This document shows positions 45,704 through 55,711 of a stretch of DNA of 64,000 bases, one piece after another. Origin of the DNA: Mortierella alpina (Eukaryota; Mortierellomycota; Mortierellomycetes; Mortierellales; Mortierellaceae); assembly GCA_029449245.1 (NCBI GenBank), contig JANATF010000008.1, positions 992,001 to 1,056,000 on the forward strand, read 5' to 3'. Made by a program: the position numbers and the translations under genes. Below the pieces are notes generated by a model that saw nothing but the letters and a program-made list of their open reading frames with translations, was not told the origin of the DNA and made no database searches. Each line of letters opens with the position of its first letter. Position 1 is the stretch's first letter.

Positions 45704-47837
45704 TTATAGTTTGGACCGCACAGGCTCTAACCGAAACTTGATCTCCTTCGTGGCTTTGGAGACCGGGTTCCATTCCATGTAGAGTTTTTTCAACCGCTCC
45801 AGCTCCTTGATAAGAACTTGATCACCCCGAGCCATGATTTCGTCCGCGATCCCTCGCATGCCCCAGGGCAGATAGAACGGGTTGAGCCGCTGCTTGGCGC
45901 GAAATGGATTCAAAATGGGCTCGCTCCTTGTCATCTCTGAGGTCAAGCTTGTTGGGGGCTCTAGCAACGATCTAATAGATAGGCTATAGGACGATACAAA
46001 TGCATCACAGAGAAGCAATGTCAAAACCACAGTAAACTAAAAGGCGACGAATGAGTCTAGAACCAATATCACAGGTGATGGCCACTTACAGGTATACATC
46101 GCGTTCATCATATATGGTCGAGTGTCCTTCCCCGTATAAACTGCCGGCAATGACTTCGCTCAAATGCACTAAGATCCCATGGTCGTCCACGCCAGCATTG
46201 CGAAGCCTCAAAGAGAAGGCGATCAGGTTGATCAAAAAATCGCTCTTGTGGCTAGCACCGTTGTCCACATACACTGCCCGGACAATCGAAGGGTGGTGGA
46301 CCGAAGTCATCACAGCCGAGTACAGAGGTACGACCTGGTCTTCCAGTGATGCCACACACGTCAGTCGCACGCCGGACGAGAGCACGGTCCGAAGCCCCTC
46401 GCGGTACTTTCGAGCGATGCCTGTCTCCGAGTCCATAAACTCAAATAACTCACTGGCGGCCTCGCGCTCAAATACCCGCACCACAAAGTTGCCCTTTAGG
46501 AACGGAAATGGTCCGTGCGAAATTCCTGCCATGGTCAGAATCCCGATTCTCTGCATCCGGGGATCATTTTCCTGTACACGCAGTAGTCCTTCATCGATAA
46601 GGCGCGCCATCAACAGGATGCTAGTCGGTGTCCCCTGAGAATGCGTCGCGACCAAGACTATATCAGCCTCGTGCACAGCTTCTTTCCATGCTTTGTTTTG
46701 GACCAAGTTCTGGTACAGGACCTCGACCCTTTCCAGAACTTTGCCTTCGCCCTCGAGTGGGATGAGTGTCACATCCTTGGGGTCCAGATGCTTGCCGTGG
46801 TGTCGAAGATAATCCTTGAGTGCCAAATCCATTTCCTGACAAAACTTTTGACTCGTTCCTGTCGGCTCACCAATCAATGTTCGGAGCGCCTTTCGCGGAT
46901 ACCAGCCGTGCACGCCTATGATGACGACCTTGCGAATACCATAGGTTCCTCGCAGGAGTGTGTCCTGGGGGGGTTTTGGCTGGAAGCAGTGTGGTTTCTG
47001 GAGGGTGAGGACGGCGCCGACAGCACTGGCGGCAGACCGCATGAATTTGATCGCCCTTCCAGACATGGAGACGTCCGTGAGTGCCGATTTAGAACCCAAC
47101 GTGCCCGGTGTCGGCAGGGCCAGGTCGCTTGCTCCGACGGGGACTGTGAGCAACAGGCTGGGTCGCAGGTCAGGAAACTGTTCGTAATAGTCGGGTAAAA
47201 CGACGGTGGCTTTCTTGTGCTTCAGCACCGCCTTTGAGATGGAAGCAACAGCTTTGTCTGCGACCTCCTTGACCGTGACCTCCTCTAACTTGTTGGTGGG
47301 CATATTGCTGACTGGTACCTGTATAGCTGAACTCGCATCGTAGATCTCTTTGGTTGGTGTAGAAAGGCGCTGTGTTGGCGCTGGATCCTGTTCGTTAGCG
47401 AAGGCTGTTGGAGTGGGAAGGGTATCGTGGTTGGCCAGGCGGCTAGGCCCAGGCGGTTCATCTTTGGCTGCTTCTGTAAAGCGGACAGTGCTGCCGTTTA
47501 TATCCCGACGCTCACCCTCCTCATAGTCCGTGACCTGGTGGCTTCTCGGATCGGGGTCGATCAAACTGCTCTCGTCGTCGGTCTCGCCTTGCCTTGCGGA
47601 CCAAGTCGTTGGAACAAAAGACCGCCAACTGTTTTTGAGGCTCGACGTCCATCTTGCATTGGTAGCTGCATTAGTCGCTGCATTGGAGCTTGCATCAGCA
47701 CCCAGAGCCGAGTTCGTCTCTGAGGCTGGACCGGAGCCTGTTGGATGTGAGTTTGTTCCTGAGCCGGGACTAGAGCCGAGGCCTGAACCGGCGTTGGTGC
47801 CGCGTTGTGCCTGACCACTGTGCTGCGAGGAGGTCAT
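45704..47837 (-). CDS. Alpha/beta-hydrolase-fold putative lipase (YDR444W-like)
   Basis: Two minus-strand exons (47837-46090 and 45983-45704) give 675 aa. A second acceptor 12 bp further in (45971) keeps the same frame, so four residues are uncertain. Residues 1-180 are disordered. The hydrolase core shows an oxyanion HGW (VVIIGVHGWYPRK, 310-312), a nucleophile elbow ATHSQGTP with Ser400, a candidate acid Asp500 (SLEDQVVPLYSA) and a candidate base His530 (GASHKSDF). The spacing suits a Ser-Asp-His triad. The HSQG elbow plus HGW recalls fungal lipase-like proteins of unknown substrate related to yeast YDR444W. The C-terminal exon adds a Lys-rich tail. It converges on the NKAPD1-like gene, with 70 bp between stops. 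Confidence 0.8.
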
Positions 47838-48752
47838 GGGAAAGAGCGTTTGGCGGGGTATGGCTGGCGGGGGTTATGAAAGGATTGACGGATGCTGGGC
47901 GTTTATGTGGGTGCAAGCAGATGAATCGTATGCAGCATGGTGCAGTGGAGGATGGACGAATGGCGGCAAGCAGAGGGAGTCGGAGAAAAAAGAATAAAGC
48001 GAGAGACCGAAAGAAAAGCATGTGCTGAGAAGAGGAAATCGCAATAGAACTACAGTGTGTGACGTACTGAGAACTTCGTACCTGAAGCGCGACATGCCGC
48101 AAGCAGCTGCAGCAGGTGTACCTTGATCTGCTTTTGACTGCAGGCATTGTTCCTGGTGCTTGCTGTCTTTCCAATGCGGACTTTCTTCTGGAGATGCCTA
48201 TCGTGTTTGGCAAGCCCTTGCGATAATATAGAGTTGCCCTATAGCATACCATCCATGGACGATGGTCTCTCGTTCATTTCCTCAGAGGCGCGCTTCTCTG
48301 GCCTATCACTGGGAGTGCTTTAAGACGCCAGACAGAATGCTATGATGTCGCGATGGAATGTATAGTGCGGTCGAGTCTTTACCGCGCAGTATAAATGTAG
48401 CAAGAAAAAAAAAAGAGAGGTAAGGTGGATATCGGGTCTGATGAACAAAAAGCTTCTGAGAGAAGTCCCTTCTGACCGCCTTCCATGGACGATCATGCCT
48501 GCTCGAGGACGTGAAGTGAAGCAAGAACTGAGCTCAGTGCTTCCCTTCCCTGCTCCACTGCTTCGATACAGATCGCGAGCGAGAAAAATCAACTCACACT
48601 GGGCGAGCGAAGGACCGTACCACATCTTAGCGCCAAATATTATTGCCCGCAAAAGGCTGCAGGCTGCCTCGGAAGTGCGGTGTTTCGAACCCTGGCGTGA
48701 GCACAGACAAATATGCACAGTGAAGGGGGTATCAGGTATTTTTATTTGAAGC
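47838..48752. other. Intergenic region
   Basis: No gene recognised. It includes the leader of the hydrolase gene (47838-48060, purine-rich on the plus strand). Overlapping short frames at 48306-48784 have no motif. Confidence 0.5.
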
Positions 48753-49823
48753 TTACTTGGAATCATAGGCTGGTGGTAGCGCATTCCCCTCCTCAGTCTT
48801 TACATCGGCATCCTCACCTCCTCCTGTCCCCCATGACGAGTCCTCTGAGGGGCGCGAGGACGAAGACGGCGTCGACACCCGGAGTGCCCCCATCATACAG
48901 CTCCAGTCTTGATCCCCCTTTCCCTGCTCCTTCACAGCCATCAAGTGGTCGTAGGCCAAGTCCGCTGTGGGCAACGAAGCTCCTGTCTCCTGTGCCAGTC
49001 TCCGCATATGACCCACGTCCTTCAGCCCCAAATCGACAGAGAATCCCCCTTCCTGCTTTCTCTTTGTAGCGGACTTGCTTTTGGTGGACCCCGCGCCAGG
49101 AACCATCTTGGTGCTATACTCCGTCCAGGTGGGCGTGGGGAAGAAAGCTTCTAGAAACTTTAGAACCGGTTCTTGCTCGACATCAGCCTTCTCGGCCAAA
49201 GACAGGCCCTCTGCTAAGAGCTCCAGGGTTCCCACGACAAAAAAGTTGCCAACCAGTTTGAAGGAGGCGGCTTTGGCAACATCGGTCGTCTTGAGATGGA
49301 TGATGCTCTTGGACATGGTTGTAAAGTACAGGCACATCTTTTTGATCGCCTTCTCATCGCCGCTCGTCACCCAAATCAGCTTGGCGGCCTTGGCGGCGGA
49401 GGGGCGACCAAACACTGGGCATTGGAGGTAAGTGTGCTGGGGTAGTGGTGCGAGACGTTCTTTGAGTTGGGTCGCCAGAGTCGGGTAAATGGTTGAGGTC
49501 TCGATAAAGATAATAGAGTGATCAACCTGCTCTGCCAAGTCAATCAGGATCTCATAGATCTCTTCTACAGCGGCGTCGTTGGCGAGAGACGTGAAGATGA
49601 TGTTGCTCTGTGCGACCAGATCCTCGATGGATGTGGCAACATGCACACCATGCTTTTGATGCATCTTTGCAGACTTTGCAGGTGTTCGGTTCCATACAGT
49701 CATACTCAACGAGCGTGAAGTGAGATACCGCTGAAGGTTGCCGACCATATTGCATCCCATTTCGCCGAGTCCGATCCAGCCAATGCGGTCTTGTTGCTTG
49801 AGGTGGAGTAAGTGGCCCATCAT
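48753..49823 (-). CDS. Beta-hydroxyacid dehydrogenase-like protein (6PGDH/HIBADH family)
   Basis: Single exon, 356 aa, from the first of two adjacent ATGs. The Rossmann dinucleotide site is RIGWIGLGEMGCNM near the N-terminus, then VWNRTPAKS, typical of NADP-preferring members. PVFGRPSAAKAAKL takes the place of the substrate-binding DAPVSGG segment. The catalytic Lys motif is FKLVGNF in the all-helical domain, with Lys and Asn spaced as in the family. Members reduce or oxidise small beta-hydroxyacids or semialdehydes (3-hydroxyisobutyrate, glyoxylate, succinic semialdehyde). The altered substrate loop prevents naming the substrate. An insert of Lys/Ser-rich residues and an acidic tail are extra to the family fold. 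Confidence 0.86.
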   Translation of the reverse strand: MMGHLLHLKQQDRIGWIGLGEMGCNMVGNLQRYLTSRSLSMTVWNRTPAKSAKMHQKHGVHVATSIEDLVAQSNIIFTSLANDAAVEEIYEILIDLAEQVDHSIIFIETSTIYPTLATQLKERLAPLPQHTYLQCPVFGRPSAAKAAKLIWVTSGDEKAIKKMCLYFTTMSKSIIHLKTTDVAKAASFKLVGNFFVVGTLELLAEGLSLAEKADVEQEPVLKFLEAFFPTPTWTEYSTKMVPGAGSTKSKSATKRKQEGGFSVDLGLKDVGHMRRLAQETGASLPTADLAYDHLMAVKEQGKGDQDWSCMMGALRVSTPSSSSRPSEDSSWGTGGGEDADVKTEEGNALPPAYDSK

Positions 49824-50701
49824 GGTAAAACTAGATATCAACTGAAGTGTGTGGGTGTGCTGGTTGTCTGTTGTGAAGGTAGCAGTGTGATGAGAGAGTG
49901 GTGTCAGAAATGGGGGTGACAGAGTTATAGGGAAGCCTTTCTTTTTGTCACAGAGGAGTTTTGAGACGCTCTTTATAGTTTTTTTTTCTGCGATCCAATG
50001 CGATCTATCGCTTTTGGAGGATCATGACAACCTTCTTTTGTTCTGCGCCCATTCTGCACTGTTCATTGCTGAGGATATGGGCCAAGGAAGGAGTAGGGTG
50101 ATTTCATACTGCGACCAGCGTCAAACCGACGCCCCACAGCGGATTTCAAGTCAGCCCTTCCTGAACTTTCCGAACACCCTGAACGGGCAAAAAAAGGGAC
50201 GAGTACACGTGTGGCGAAAAAGTGGACGGAGGGAGCACAAAGTAGCAGCAACCACCCCGATGCTCCTTTATGGAGCTATCTGTGCAACCTATGGCAATGG
50301 TAACTGAGCGTAAGGTCGCCTCGAAATGAATATACATTCGTGATGATCGTCGTATTTGCCCAAAAGAAGCTGTTGTAGATCACCATTGTAGATCACTTGG
50401 TTGTGATATTGGCAGATCCGAAGCAGTGCTCTAGAAGGCGTGTGCGCAATCGACTATGAACAAACGTTTAGAGAGAGAAAGAGAGTGAGTGAGTCCGTGG
50501 TGAAGGTAAAGTACGTATGCAGAGGGGGATGACAGAACGGATGGGCTAGGCTGCGTAGCTTTTACGATAGCCGAGAATTTGGTTCAAAGGTGCGTGAGCG
50601 ATTCATCTCATCTGAACGATTGGCATCCCAGCACAGCACAGCACAGTACAGCGGCATTCAGACACGGATCAGGACAGCGACATCAACAAAGGAAAACCGC
50701 C
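49824..50701. other. Divergent promoter region of the dehydrogenase-like and TMX2-like genes
   Basis: No recognised gene. Short frames here lack motifs. A GAGAGAG run is at about 50471-50490. Direct CAGCACAG copies precede the TMX2 start at about 50630. Confidence 0.5.
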
Positions 50702-51913
50702 ATGTCTGTTGCTAAACGACTTCTTCATCCACATTATGTTGCCAATGTATGCCTGGCAGTGGCCTACCCAGCTTACCAGCTCATCACGCATCCCGAGTCT
50801 TTGAACACCTCGACGGTTGCCGCATACCTTCGATACCTCCTACCAGCCATTGTGGTGCTCTATATCAAAGTCAAGAGTTCACAATCAGCAGAGGAACTCG
50901 TTAGTGTCATTTCTCTCTATCTGAAGGTTTACTCGTTGTACGGGTTCTGGACAATCGCAGAGGATCGGGCAATGGTTTGGGGAGGCTCCTGGAGCGGATG
51001 GTGGCGAGTAGTATTGTATCTCTTTACGTGGTTGAGTAAGTACCTGTGCTCGAGACCTGTATCAGTGAAGAGTGATGTGCTTGAAATCCTTAGCTAACAT
51101 ATGCATTTGAACGCAGCCGTATTCATTGCGTTTCCGCAACCATCATACCAAGGCCCATCCAAAATCATATCGTTAGATCCCTCGGAACTTGAGTTCCTGA
51201 CCACCCCGGTGCAGCAATCATCAAAGGGAAAAGGGCGAGCTGACGATCACTCTGCCGCAAGAAACAGAGGTTCAACTGCAAAGATTATGGAACTGGACGA
51301 TAACGGAGAGCCAGTGGACGATGGTTCTGACTCGACGCAACAGAAAGCCAAGAATCTGTCTCGGGAAAAAATCATGGCCTCGTCTGGATTAGAGCTTGAT
51401 CCTAGCCATTACTGGATTATCGCCTTCAACGCTACCTGGAGCTCGCCGTGCCGGCATTTTGAGGCTGTCCTCGCCGGGTGTTCCATCAAGTAAGAAAGGA
51501 TGGTCAACACCCGGCGAGGACAGCCGCAGCTTGCCAGTGCCACGGCTTGCAGTTGCTTTTTTTGCATGCTTCGTACTATACGCGCTCTGATCAGTTGTGC
51601 CTTGATTTCCTGTTATTGTGCTAGATATGAGAAGAAGAATGTGCATTTCGGAAAGATCGACATGGATCTAGTCGCTGAGGGCGAGCAGATTGCGCGACGC
51701 TTCAAGATCAATATGGCAGCCACGACATTGGATCTGCCAACGCTAATTTTGTTCAAGGATGGCAAGGCTTTGAAACAGCTGCCTCTGAAAGTTGCAACCA
51801 AGATCGGGGGTGAAGTCCTTGGCAAGGTGGGCTGGGATCGATCCGAGAGCTCGGTTCTGAGTGCTTTTGAGCTGACAAATTTGGGAACAGGGAAGGAGTC
51901 GTTTGCTCAGTAG
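50702..51913 (+). CDS. TMX2: TMX2-like thioredoxin-related ER membrane protein
   Basis: Three exons give 331 aa: 50702-51035, 51117-51489 and 51625-51913. Hydrophobic segments at about 12-30, 44-60 and 98-115 precede a thioredoxin-like domain. This starts YWIIAFNATWSSPC and continues SIK/YEKKNVHFGKIDMDLV and LPTLILFKDGKALKQLP. The order, the length (animal TMX2 is about 296 aa) and HFGKIDM all match TMX2. Animal TMX2 has a non-canonical SNDC site; here it is SSPC, again with only the second Cys, so it is unlikely to be a dithiol oxidase. Family role: ER and mitochondria-associated membrane redox and calcium regulation. The second 5' splice site lies in a strong hairpin loop (annotated separately). 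Confidence 0.87.
51463..51525 (+). promoter_or_regulatory. Hairpin presenting the 5' splice site of TMX2 intron 2
   Basis: Two perfectly complementary 20-nt arms, 51463-51482 (exon) and 51506-51525 (intron), are followed inward by five more pairs (51483-51487 with 51499-51503; two bases, 51504-51505, bulged). The 11-nt loop 51488-51498 contains the exon end (51489) and the donor GTAAG (51490-51494). The stem is GC-rich. The exonic arm encodes AVLAGC, which aligns with normal TMX2 residues, so the intronic arm is the added copy. Pairing in the pre-mRNA is predicted to be very stable. It could mask or present the donor. A local template-switch or assembly artefact is the alternative origin. Confidence 0.85.
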
Positions 51914-52226
51914 TCTCGCCGCAGTGCTTTGTCAGAAATAGCGCTTAGTGATAGTCCAGCCAAGGATACATGAGGATTGAAGAGGAGTGTTAAATGAACG
52001 ACCGAGGCTGTGGCTCTACAGCCAAGAAGTAACACACTCACCGGGTATAGCGCAGGATGTACTTTTTTTCTGACCGCGCCCACGCGTGACTGAGGCGAAA
52101 GGCACAGCCAGCCAAGAATGGTGCGCATAGAACAGGGCCCTGCCTGTCCTTCAATGTTTTACGCTTTGGGCGGACCCCAATGATTGACGCCTCCCCGGTG
52201 CCACCGAGACTTGAGATGCAATTGGA

Positions 52227-52415
52227 ATGCTGGATATTACCGATGAGCAGCAATTTGCGTTTGTACGCCGCGCCGCGCTCCGTGCCAGAGGGCGAGAGCA
52301 GGAATATCAAACTGGCCAGCGCTTCGATCTGGCGTTCTGGTCCTCGCTGCTCAGCGATTGCATGAGGGACCCGAGAATACTCGAGCCCTTTCCGGCGGAT
52401 GACGGCGGTGCCTAG
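52227..52415 (+). CDS. Possible small protein, 62 aa, unknown
   Basis: An ATG frame of 62 codons with a stop shortly upstream in frame, so it begins here or not at all. The peptide is plausibly globular and not low-complexity: [18 protein letters not shown], then [17 protein letters not shown], ending with a Pro/Asp-rich tail. No family is recognised. It lies between the TMX2-like and UXS genes on the same strand. No good TATA or intron signals were seen. It may be a gene fragment, a short real gene or chance. Confidence 0.25.
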   Translation: MLDITDEQQFAFVRRAALRARGREQEYQTGQRFDLAFWSSLLSDCMRDPRILEPFPADDGGA

Positions 52416-52912
52416 ACGGGATCGATGCCCTGCGTGGATGCGCAATACCTTGTCGAACGTATTCAGAAACAGACAGAGACCAAGGAAAGAAAGTCGCAAC
52501 TTTGCTGGCCAGTCCTTTATTTTGGGCATACTTAAAGAGCGCGGCCTTCGCCCATTCCTCCACCTTCTTTCCTTACCTTTTCCTTTCGTCCTGTTCTCCT
52601 CTCGTCGACTCAATCCGCATCGGCCGTGCCAGCACTCTTCTGCCGCATCCCCCGTTCTCGCTCTCACTCTCTTACCCGCATTGTTATCCTTGCTCTTCCA
52701 TTCGAATTACGAGTCCGTGCCACCAGAAGCCCAATCGCCCCATTCCTTCTCTTTGCCCCTTGTTCCACGAAGCGAGCACCACACAACACACATCACTCCT
52801 ACGTGGACCATTGCCACATTCAAACCCGCACATTTCAAATCAGCGCACAGTTACACTACCTCTCCTCGGTCCATTTTGCTTTGCTCAGCCTGCTCCCCGA
52901 GTTTTTTATTTC
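52416..52912 (+). other. Leader region of the UDP-glucuronate decarboxylase gene
   Basis: CT-rich from about 52550 to 52905, ending just before the ATG at 52913, and probably the transcribed leader. A minus-strand 209-codon frame across 52038-52667 has no motif and is not called. Confidence 0.5.
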
Positions 52913-54370
52913 ATGGAAGAATTAATGGGTTCAGAAGACCAGCGATTTCAAGAGTCTATTGTCCTCTCTGCAACCACCTCGCTGGAAACGCCCATGCAGA
53001 GTCCAGTCGACGACGACGCACTTAGGATAGGTGCCAGCAGAAATGAGACGCAACCCCCAACAGAGCTAACAGGAGCCGCTGGACTGGCCCCAGAAATCAC
53101 CAGCCAAGGCTCTGCATCACCGCTGGTCAGGACGGTGGGCGACAAGGCTGTACGGTCCGATATTCCGCTCGCTATGCTTCAGCAGCTGTATCTCCCTGAC
53201 AAGACCAATGCGTATCGCCAGATCAACGTCCAAGACAAGACCCTCTCCTTTCCTCACTCACCCACCTTCCCTCCGGTCAAGATGCTGTCCAACCAAGAGC
53301 GGAAACGGATTCTAGTGACCGGTGGTGCCGGGTTTGTGGGTTCGCATCTCGTGGATCGACTGATGCTGATGGGCCACGAAGTCATTGTGCTGGACAACTT
53401 CTTCACCGGAAGCAAGCGCAATGTCCAGCACTGGCTGGGCCACCCTCACTTTGAGCTCATTCGACATGACGTGGTGGATCCGTTCATGATTGAGGTTGAC
53501 CAGATTTACCACCTCGCCTGCCCAGCGTCCCCACCGCACTACCAGTATAACCCCATCAAGACCGTGAAGACCTCTGTTATGGGCACCATCAACATGCTGG
53601 GGCTTGCGAAGCGCACCAAGGCCCGCTTCCTATTGACATCCACCTCTGGTGAGTTTTTTCCTTTAAACTTTATCGAATGATCTGATCGGTTGATGATGCG
53701 CCCTCTCGGCTGAATCACTCCGCGCGCGATGTTGCTTATACTATCATTGAATGGCACATTACTCGTAGAGGTGTACGGAGATCCAGAGGAACACCCGCAA
53801 AAGGAGACCTACTGGGGCCATGTGAACCCGATCGGACCAAGGGCTTGCTATGACGAAGGAAAACGCGTGGCCGAGACCTTGACCTATTCATATATGCACC
53901 AAGATGAAGTGGATGTGCGTGTGGCCAGGATCTTCAACACCTTTGGACCGCGGATGAACGAGAACGACGGACGGGTGGTGAGCAATTTCATCATGCAGGC
54001 GCTGCGTGGAGATGAGTTGACGATCTATGGCGACGGGCAGCAAACACGGTCGTTTCAATACGTTCATGACCTTGTCGATGGGCTGATCCTGCTCATGAAC
54101 AAAAACTATACCGAGCCCGTGAATCTTGGTAATCCTGAGGAGTACACGATCCGGGAGTTTGCAGAGATGATTCGGAAAGAGATCAACAGCAGTGTCGAAA
54201 TTATGAGCCTGCCACCGACAGAGGATGATCCTCAGAGGCGGCGGCCGGACATTGGACGGGCACAGAGGTATTTGGGCTGGGCGCCAAAGTTTTCGGTCGA
54301 TCAAGGCATTCGGGAAACAGTGCAGTATTTCAAGAATACAAAGTCGGAGCAGAGCTGGTATGCCACCTAG
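52913..54370 (+). CDS. UXS1: UDP-glucuronate decarboxylase (UDP-xylose synthase)
   Basis: Two exons (52913-53648, 53769-54370) join in phase at STS/EVYGDP to give 445 aa. Residues 1-125 are an acidic, unstructured extension. The extended-SDR domain then starts [14 protein letters not shown] (137-143) for NAD, with [29 protein letters not shown] and the catalytic YxxxK, Tyr273-x3-Lys277 (RACYDEGKR). [10 protein letters not shown] and [14 protein letters not shown] complete the UXS signature. It converts UDP-glucuronate to UDP-xylose plus CO2, for glycan synthesis. Animal UXS1 has an N-terminal Golgi membrane anchor; none is visible here, suggesting a cytosolic form. The first intron interrupts the STSE motif. 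Confidence 0.94.
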
Positions 54371-54801
54371 CACAGTAGTATCCCATTCCACCTCCAAGTC
54401 GGGCGCATTCAGCTAAGCTTGGCTCCCTTTTCTGCCTCCGCAACAGATATGCACCTCCAGCCTTTGCCCACATTGTAATACAGCCCTGATGATGACGACC
54501 CGTTCGGAGTCAATATTCATATACCGCTCGCGTTGCTATGATTTTGTTTTTGTGAAATATCTATGAGCGCTCATGGAGGTGATGCGACCATGGCAACATT
54601 GATGATGGATGAGTATGGATATTCTTTAGGCGGCAAGGAAAGATATTTGACGTTGTCGTCGAGCCTGTATGAACAGCGCAAGATTTTGAGGTATGTGTGA
54701 GTATGTATGACAAAAGAGTGTTACTAATGGGAGACGGCTGCTGGTTCGTGAAACTCCAATGATCCATTCCATCTTGCTTCACCATCCCACATCCCAACTT
54801 C
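54371..54801. other. Intergenic region between UXS and EBP
   Basis: No gene or strong element recognised in about 430 bp. It holds the UXS 3' end and the EBP promoter. Confidence 0.5.
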
Positions 54802-55595
54802 ATGGCAACTACGGTTAGAACGCCTCATCCTTACTACCCGCTGGACCTAGTCCTCAATCACTACGTAGGCAACACCTACACCGTCCCCCAGATCCTGGCA
54901 TGCGTATCGATAGCGTTCAGCGCCATCGCAGCCATAGCGGCAGCATTGGCGTATCAGCAGCGACACTCCACCCTGAAGGACCGGCGAGCCCAGTGGACGT
55001 TCTTTTGGTTTTTCCTGTGTGGCATGATCCATACCGTGTTTGAGGGATACTTTGGCCTTCATCATGTCACGATTGCAGGCGAGACCTCGCTGTTGGCGCA
55101 GGTGTGGAAGGAGTATGCGCTGAGTGACTCGAGGTACATGACAAGTAACACTCTTGTCTTGATCATGGAGCGCATAACCATTGTAAGCCGTACCTAATGG
55201 GTTTCTGGAGTGAGGGGTTTAACGAACGTGTTGTGGGATCATTCTCCGCGGGAACCCATAACTAACGCATTAGGCACTATAACGTGAAATAGCTCTTCTG
55301 CGGTCCCCTGTCGTTTTATTGTGCCTGGTCCCTCTATGAAGGCTTGCCTTCGCGATACATTGCTCAGTTGGTGTTATCGCTCTGTCAGATCTACTCGTGT
55401 ACGCTGTATTACCTGACCTCGTTGGTAGAAGGATCTCCTCACTGCGATCCCCATCCCTATTACATCTACTTTTATTTTGTGTTCTTCAACAGCTTCTGGA
55501 TGATTGCGCCCGTCCTCCTGCTGAAAGAATCCATAACGGTCCTGACCAATGCCGTGAAGAAACATGAGGAATTGTCAAAGAAGTCGTTCCAATAA
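54802..55595 (+). CDS. EBP: Emopamil-binding-protein-type sterol delta8-delta7 isomerase
   Basis: Two exons (54802-55182, 55293-55595) join in phase at ERITI/LFCGPL to give 227 aa, the usual EBP length. Hydrophobic helices lie at about 30-50, 65-85, 115-140, 150-170 and 185-205. The EXPERA-fold catalytic residues are all there: His77 and Glu81 in CGMIHTVFEGYFG, and Glu123 in LIMERITI, matching human EBP His76, Glu80 and Glu122. WKEYALSDSRYM is also highly conserved. The enzyme shifts the C8 double bond of the sterol nucleus to C7 in the ER. Dikarya do this step with the unrelated Erg2; an EBP here fits an early-diverging fungus. Confidence 0.93.
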
Positions 55596-55596
55596 A
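55591..55596 (+). terminator. Polyadenylation signal overlapping the EBP stop codon
   Basis: AATAAA spans the last coding bases and the TAA stop. No other canonical hexamer was noticed before the convergent carrier gene. Confidence 0.4.
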
Positions 55597-55602
55597 AGGG
55601 AT

Positions 55603-55636
55603 CCCCCCCCCCCCCCCAGACACACACACACACACA
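55603..55636. repeat. C15 homopolymer followed by a (CA)n microsatellite
   Basis: Fifteen C bases are followed, after AGA, by a CA run, directly after the EBP gene. Such a homopolymer is prone to length error in sequencing. Confidence 0.85.
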
Positions 55637-55711
55637 GGCACGCGTAGGCATTACAGATATTACAGCTACAAAATCTTGCAAGTGAGCATAATCGGTTCTT
55701 TGTATATTGTT

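Noticed and set aside
48660-48710. TTCGAAC word suggesting a tRNA T-arm
   Set aside because: The flanking bases do not form a T stem, and no anticodon or acceptor pairing could be drawn.
52038-52667. 209-codon minus-strand open frame upstream of UXS
   Set aside because: It lies antisense to the CT-rich UXS leader, its composition reflects that skew, and no motif is visible.
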